A stretch of 8,080 nt of DNA, taken from the NCBI GenBank assembly GCA_029938595.1, contig JAOZUP010000179.1, positions 1 through 8,080 of the forward strand, in the 5' to 3' direction. The position numbers and the translations under genes are program-made. The notes below the pieces were generated by a model, which did no database searches, was not told the DNA's origin, and worked only from the letters and a program-made list of their open reading frames with translations. How positions within the stretch are numbered: position 1 is the stretch's first letter; each line of letters begins with the position of its first letter. This stretch comes from Thermoanaerobaculales bacterium (GTDB lineage Bacteria > Acidobacteriota > Thermoanaerobaculia > Thermoanaerobaculales > Sulfomarinibacteraceae). Positions 4,865 through 8,080 of this stretch are shown here, in pieces.

Positions 4865-5917
4865 ATGACACGGCGCCTTCCATTTCTCGCTTGCGGAGTT
4901 TTCTTCTTTGTGGTCTTTGGCATTCCGATGGCGAGCGCCCAAAATCTTCTGATGAATCAAGAACTCGACACTGATATCAGCCCTTGGATGGCGGCGCTGG
5001 GGACCGCGGACTGGAGCAGCTTTGACTATCTCGGAGCCGGCGACTCCGGTTCGATTCTGGTGATCACCGGATCTGAGGGCGCCTCCATCATCTCCGAGTG
5101 TGTCTCAATCCTGCCCGAAGAGAATTATGAGGTCTCGGGTCAATTCTACGTGGCGAGTCCTCAGACAGGTGGGATCTTGCTTCAGGCTATGTGGCACGAC
5201 GACCAGACGTGCACCAATTTCATTGTGGGCACTGGGTCGACAAACACGATATTTTCGTTCGATGACTGGTTTCATAAATCGGCCCCGGTGATATCTCCCC
5301 GCGATGCACTGTCGGTGGAAATCGTCATCAGAGTATTTTCAACAACTGGATCTCCGATCAGCGTCTATGGCGATCATCTTGCGTTAGAGGGCAAGCCGGG
5401 AGGGCAAATCTTCGCCGACGATTTTGAATCAGGCAACATGCTGCGATGGTCTTCCGTCGTACCGGCTCGGCATACTGTATTTGTCTCGTCAAGTGTAATT
5501 GGGGCCGACTTTGGGGGCCTGGCAGCCGCCGATTCATTTTGCCAGACGCTGGCATCCGCAGCTGGATTCGGAGGGTTATGGAAGGCGCTGATCTCAAACA
5601 GCTCTACATCGGTGCAGGACAGGATTGAGATTTCGGGATCTGTCTTCAACATGACCGGCGCACCGATAGCGACAGACGCCGGCAGCTTCTGGGCCGGGAC
5701 GGCTATCAATACGCCAGATATGAGCGAACTCGGAATTCCACCAGCCGACACCGTGGCTTGGGTAGGGGATGATACGGAACATTGCCAAGATTGGACGACA
5801 ATAAGTGCGTCCGAATATGGTAGACAAGCGTTAACCACCGATCCCAATTTTTGGCTTTACGGAGGCTCTACCGGACCATGCCACCTCCAGCGCAGTCTAT
5901 TGTGCATCAGTCAATAG
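4865..5917 (+). CDS. Secreted chimera: jelly-roll-like domain, DGFE linker, DUF1554 domain
   Basis: This 350-aa protein has a signal peptide (1-25, FLACGVFFFVVFGIPMASA, with QN following the predicted cut). Residues about 26-176 begin NLLMNQELDTDISPW, the usual opening of carbohydrate-binding jelly-roll modules ('N-x-L-x-N-x-x-F-D-x-x-x-x-x-W'). They continue with beta-rich segments (GSILVITG, YEVSGQFYV, DWFHKSAPV, VEIVIRVF) and two cysteines (79, 116) that may pair. Residues 182-197 are IFADDFESGNMLRWSS, the motif that ends neighbouring proteins but here joins two domains. Residues about 204-350 form a DUF1554-like domain: VFVSSSVIGADFGGLAAADS, FCQTL, WKALISNS, HCQDWTT and LLCISQ at the very end. 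It lacks the W-x-x-x-G spacing of the tandem proteins and looks more diverged. Sugar binding at the cell surface is a reasonable inference but is not shown. It is convergent with the next gene, 27 bases away. Confidence 0.88.
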   Translation: MTRRLPFLACGVFFFVVFGIPMASAQNLLMNQELDTDISPWMAALGTADWSSFDYLGAGDSGSILVITGSEGASIISECVSILPEENYEVSGQFYVASPQTGGILLQAMWHDDQTCTNFIVGTGSTNTIFSFDDWFHKSAPVISPRDALSVEIVIRVFSTTGSPISVYGDHLALEGKPGGQIFADDFESGNMLRWSSVVPARHTVFVSSSVIGADFGGLAAADSFCQTLASAAGFGGLWKALISNSSTSVQDRIEISGSVFNMTGAPIATDAGSFWAGTAINTPDMSELGIPPADTVAWVGDDTEHCQDWTTISASEYGRQALTTDPNFWLYGGSTGPCHLQRSLLCISQ

Positions 5918-5944
5918 GAGTATCGGCACCGTTGTCATCGGTTA

Positions 5945-6853
5945 TCAGAGCCCGGTCCAGGGGACGTTCTCCGCGGTGAAGTTCAAGAAGAACCACCATC
6001 CGGGGTCTTGACCATTCATGTCCTTATCGGTCCAAACAGCGCAATTGCCCGCGCCGCCGGGAAGAAGGACGCTTATGGATTGTCCTCCCACGATGGGGTA
6101 ACTCGGCGGGAGGAAAATGTTATTGGCGTCTACCTCTCGGAGAAATCCGACAATCAATCCTTTGGTGAGGTCATCCGGGGCCGCGCCCACGATGGTGGCG
6201 CTGATCTGGGCGTCCTGAAGGGGCAGCTCCTGGTCTCCGAAAACCGTGAAGTAAAGACTCTGGGGCGCGGTTTTGAAGCATGGGGCCGTGGGTTGGGTAA
6301 TGGGTGGGCTGTAGCTGGAGGTGTCGCCAGGATTAACCTCCAGGCAGGGGCCGTTCGGGAGGCCGTCGTAGTAGCCCCGCACCTCGGTTCCGGAGGTACT
6401 CACGTGGCAGGAGGTGCCGCTGTCGGGATAGGTGCAGGCTCCGTTTCGGGCGTCTACGATTTCCCCCACCGCGTTCGGATCGAAGGGTCGGAAGAGGAGC
6501 ATCACGCTCAGATCCAAATAGCCATCGCTGTCGTCGTCGGAGACGATGGAGTCGGCCAAAGCGCTATTCACCGATATTCCGACCGGGGAGGTGTCCGTGA
6601 AGTCTTGGCATCCAAAAATGGAGAGAATGGCGACGAAGTGAGGATCGCGGACCGCGAGGCTGGTGAAGCGCAGGGGGGCCGGTGGGGTGATGGGAGGCCC
6701 TCCCACAAAAGAAGACCAGGAGCTCACATCGCCAATGCTGAAGCCGTCTTGGAAGATCGTCGATTCAGCGCTGATCCCCGGTGCCGGTGTTGCCAACGCT
6801 GCACATACGACTGCTGCCACAAGCACCTCACTCATTCGATTTGCAATTGCCAC
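5945..6853 (-). CDS. Secreted Cys-rich protein with N-terminal DGF motif
   Basis: This 302-aa protein belongs to no domain family I can name. It starts at GTG 6853, chosen for AAGGGGG at 6860-6866 with 6 nt spacing; an ATG at 6835 is the alternative. A signal peptide (to about residue 29, VLVAAVVCAALATPAPGISA) is followed at once by STIFQDGFSIGDVSSWSSF, a diverged copy of the motif found at the C-termini of neighbouring proteins. The body has six cysteines (82, 140, 149, 170, 192, 271), enough for three disulfides. It also has two calcium-loop-like patterns: D-D-D-S-D-G (106-111) and D-K-D-M-N-G (276-281). The end, WWFFLNFTAENVPWTGL, is aromatic. A fossil of a second copy lies antisense at 2541-2664, so this is a duplicated family. 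It is divergent from the gene at 7032, with a 178-base shared regulatory gap. Confidence 0.85.
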   Translation of the reverse strand: MAIANRMSEVLVAAVVCAALATPAPGISAESTIFQDGFSIGDVSSWSSFVGGPPITPPAPLRFTSLAVRDPHFVAILSIFGCQDFTDTSPVGISVNSALADSIVSDDDSDGYLDLSVMLLFRPFDPNAVGEIVDARNGACTYPDSGTSCHVSTSGTEVRGYYDGLPNGPCLEVNPGDTSSYSPPITQPTAPCFKTAPQSLYFTVFGDQELPLQDAQISATIVGAAPDDLTKGLIVGFLREVDANNIFLPPSYPIVGGQSISVLLPGGAGNCAVWTDKDMNGQDPGWWFFLNFTAENVPWTGL

Positions 6854-7031
6854 GATATTCCCCCTTCTTCAAGGCTCAGTATTCGCAATGAAAGTGACCT
6901 CTGCCAATGTGGGTCCTATTTTGAGATATGTCAAACAAACGAAGAGAAATATGGTTGTGAGTGGTATATAATTCCCGAAAACGAGAATGCGTTGGTTGTT
7001 TCCATGTGACCCGCAACACAGGAGGTACTCA
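6854..7031. promoter_or_regulatory. Divergent promoter region
   Basis: An AT-rich gap separates two divergent secreted-protein genes. For the plus-strand gene, TGGTATATAAT at 6962-6972 gives either TATAAT (6967-6972) or an extended -10; no good -35 is seen at the matching distance. For the minus-strand gene a perfect TTGACA lies at 6934-6929, but the -10 at standard spacing (CACATT) is poor. No clear operator is visible. Confidence 0.4.
7020..7025 (+). promoter_or_regulatory. Ribosome binding site of the second tandem DUF1554 gene
   Basis: AGGAGG stands 6 nt before ATG 7032. Confidence 0.75.
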
Positions 7032-8080
7032 ATGTCTCTATTGAAGCGAATTGGCCGCAACCGGGCGATCTGTCAGACGTGTCTCTTGCTGTTGCTTGTG
7101 GGCGCCTTCGGCCTCGAAGCCCAGTCACCTCGGGTGGCGTTTGTCACGTCGGTCAACGGCACGGGAAATCTCGGAAGCTGGGCCGACGCCGGAGGCGAGA
7201 CCGGTGTCGACGCCGGCGATGCCATCTGTCGCGCGCGCGCTGCCGCGGGCGGTCTCGCGAACGCCAGCTCCTTCGTGGCCTGGCTCTCGACCAGCACGGA
7301 CGATGCCTATTGTCGGCTGCACGGTTTCAGCGGCACCAAAGCGACCGACTGCGGGCAGGTCCAACTGCCTGTTGATGCCGGACCCTGGAACCGTGCGGAT
7401 GGCGCACCGTTCAGCGAGAGCATCGATCGACTCCTGAATCCAGAGAGGCTCGTCTACTATCCTCTTGCGGCCGACGAGTTTGGCAATCTCGTCACTGGGC
7501 AGACCTTTACCAGCACCTTTCTCGACGGCACCTGGCTCCCGCAATTCGGGACCTGCAGCGAGTGGACCGTGAGCTCTCCAGCATCTGCATGGAAAGGAGA
7601 CAGTACACGGGGCTCGGGAGGGTGGACCTCGGCTGGTGGAATCGTTTGTGATGACACCGCGCATCTCTTCTGCTTCGAGCCCGGCTCCGGGCCTGCGTTG
7701 TCTCTTCCGAACGAGACGGGGAACCCCGTCTTCGTGACATCGGTCAACGGCTCGGGCGACCTCGGTGGGTGGGCCGACGCCGGAGGCGAGACCGGGCTGG
7801 ACGCCGCCGATGCCATTTGCCAGGCTCGCGCGACGGCGGCTGCCCTGCCCGATGCTTCGACCTATAAGGCATGGATCTCCGATACGGCCACCGACGCCAT
7901 AGACCGCTTCCAGCATCTTGGCCCGGTCGCGCGACTCGATGGCGTCAGGGTCGCTCATTCGCTCGACGACCTGGTGGATGGGCAGATCCTGGCCTCAATC
8001 AATTTCACTGACACGGACCTCTATCTGGGCAACCGCGCCGCCTGGACCGACACGGGCACCAACGGTCAACTCAATGGGTC
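7032..8080 (+). CDS. Secreted tandem DUF1554 protein, C-terminus outside window
   Basis: The frame is open from ATG 7032 to the last base, giving 349 residues so far. A signal peptide (about 1-31, CLLLLLVGAFGLEAQ) is followed by two DUF1554-like (PF07588) domains. Domain 1 (about 35-215) shows AFVTSVNGTGNLGSWADAGG, DAICRARA, FVAWLST, CRLHGFSG, TCSEW and HLFCFE. Domain 2 (from about 232) shows VFVTSVNGSGDLGGWADAGG, DAICQARA, YKAWISD, ARLDGVRV, DLVDGQIL and LGNRAAWT, and is cut before its last cysteines. Layout and domain order match the gene at 1280-2524, down to the extra YCR(I/L)HG(L/F)SG...CG insert in domain 1, so the two are paralogues. The front halves of its own two domains share a 26-bp identical stretch (7179-7204 and 7770-7795), indicating fairly recent duplication or gene conversion. 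By analogy a DGFESGNT tail should follow past base 8080. Confidence 0.9.
   Translation, partial: MSLLKRIGRNRAICQTCLLLLLVGAFGLEAQSPRVAFVTSVNGTGNLGSWADAGGETGVDAGDAICRARAAAGGLANASSFVAWLSTSTDDAYCRLHGFSGTKATDCGQVQLPVDAGPWNRADGAPFSESIDRLLNPERLVYYPLAADEFGNLVTGQTFTSTFLDGTWLPQFGTCSEWTVSSPASAWKGDSTRGSGGWTSAGGIVCDDTAHLFCFEPGSGPALSLPNETGNPVFVTSVNGSGDLGGWADAGGETGLDAADAICQARATAAALPDASTYKAWISDTATDAIDRFQHLGPVARLDGVRVAHSLDDLVDGQILASINFTDTDLYLGNRAAWTDTGTNGQLNG
7179..7204 (+). repeat. Intragenic 26-bp direct repeat, copy 1
   Basis: Encodes the W-A-D-A-G-G-E-T-G core of DUF1554 domain 1 and is identical in sequence and frame to 7770-7795, exactly 591 bases (197 codons) away. The flanking sequence is also similar. 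Confidence 0.85.
7770..7795 (+). repeat. Intragenic 26-bp direct repeat, copy 2
   Basis: The second copy, in DUF1554 domain 2 of the same gene, identical to 7179-7204. Confidence 0.85.

Noticed and set aside
5918..5944. Bidirectional terminator between the convergent genes
   Set aside because: Only ACCG/CGGT pairing is visible in the 27-base gap; this is too weak to call.
6008..7009. A 333-codon plus-strand open frame opposite the Cys-rich gene
   Set aside because: It has no signal peptide, no recognisable domain and Gly/Val/Arg-rich low-complexity composition. The minus-strand frame has a signal peptide, ordered cysteines and a family relative, so the plus frame is its shadow.
7125..7958. 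A 277-codon minus-strand open frame opposite the second DUF1554 gene
   Set aside because: Its Arg/Gly-rich product has no domain. The plus strand clearly encodes two DUF1554 domains with a ribosome binding site and signal peptide.

Overview
The window looks like an accessory region of a diderm bacterium with moderately high GC, coding almost entirely for exported proteins. Nearly every credible gene starts with a signal peptide, and no housekeeping gene, tRNA, rRNA, CRISPR array or intact mobile element is visible. The taxon cannot be fixed from the sequence. From memory, 'IFxDGFESG(N/D)TxAWS' tails and DUF1554-type domains occur in environmental lineages such as Acidobacteriota and the former deltaproteobacteria, but this is only a hint.

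Layout. Positions 1-737 (minus strand) hold a two-gene unit: a lipocalin-like (TIGR03067-type) secreted protein, then the N-terminus of a CSLREA-like beta-helix protein that leaves the window. Positions 744-1279 carry debris: a possible transposase remnant, a perfect 15-bp palindrome and an orphan copy of the DGFESGNT tail. Next, on the plus strand, are a tandem DUF1554 protein (1280-2524) with a good sigma70-type promoter, then an antisense gene remnant and a hairpin cluster, then a lactonase-like beta-propeller protein (2922-4124). A possible 68-aa exported protein lies on the minus strand (4148-4354). After about 500 bases of AT-richer sequence comes a chimeric protein (4865-5917) with a jelly-roll-like N-terminus and a DUF1554 C-terminus. 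A convergent minus-strand gene (5945-6853) encodes a secreted Cys-rich protein with two calcium-loop-like motifs. A second tandem DUF1554 protein (7032 to the window end) is transcribed divergently from it.

The unifying theme is a short module, I-F-x-D-x-F-x-x-G-[ND]-x-x-x-W-S. It ends the DUF1554 protein and the propeller, separates the two domains of the chimera, follows the signal peptide of the Cys-rich protein, and survives as an orphan at 1097-1159. The unrelated DUF1554 and propeller genes share 61 of 65 bases over this tail, so it seems to move as a DNA cassette. The DUF1554 copy has acquired an early stop, and its homology ends within 2 bp of a gene remnant that is 82/101 identical to the minus-strand Cys-rich gene. 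I read the locus as a surface or secreted-protein assembly zone shaped by duplication, domain shuffling and decay. The function of the proteins, and whether the motif is a sorting signal, a structural strand or a recombination by-product, cannot be settled from sequence alone.
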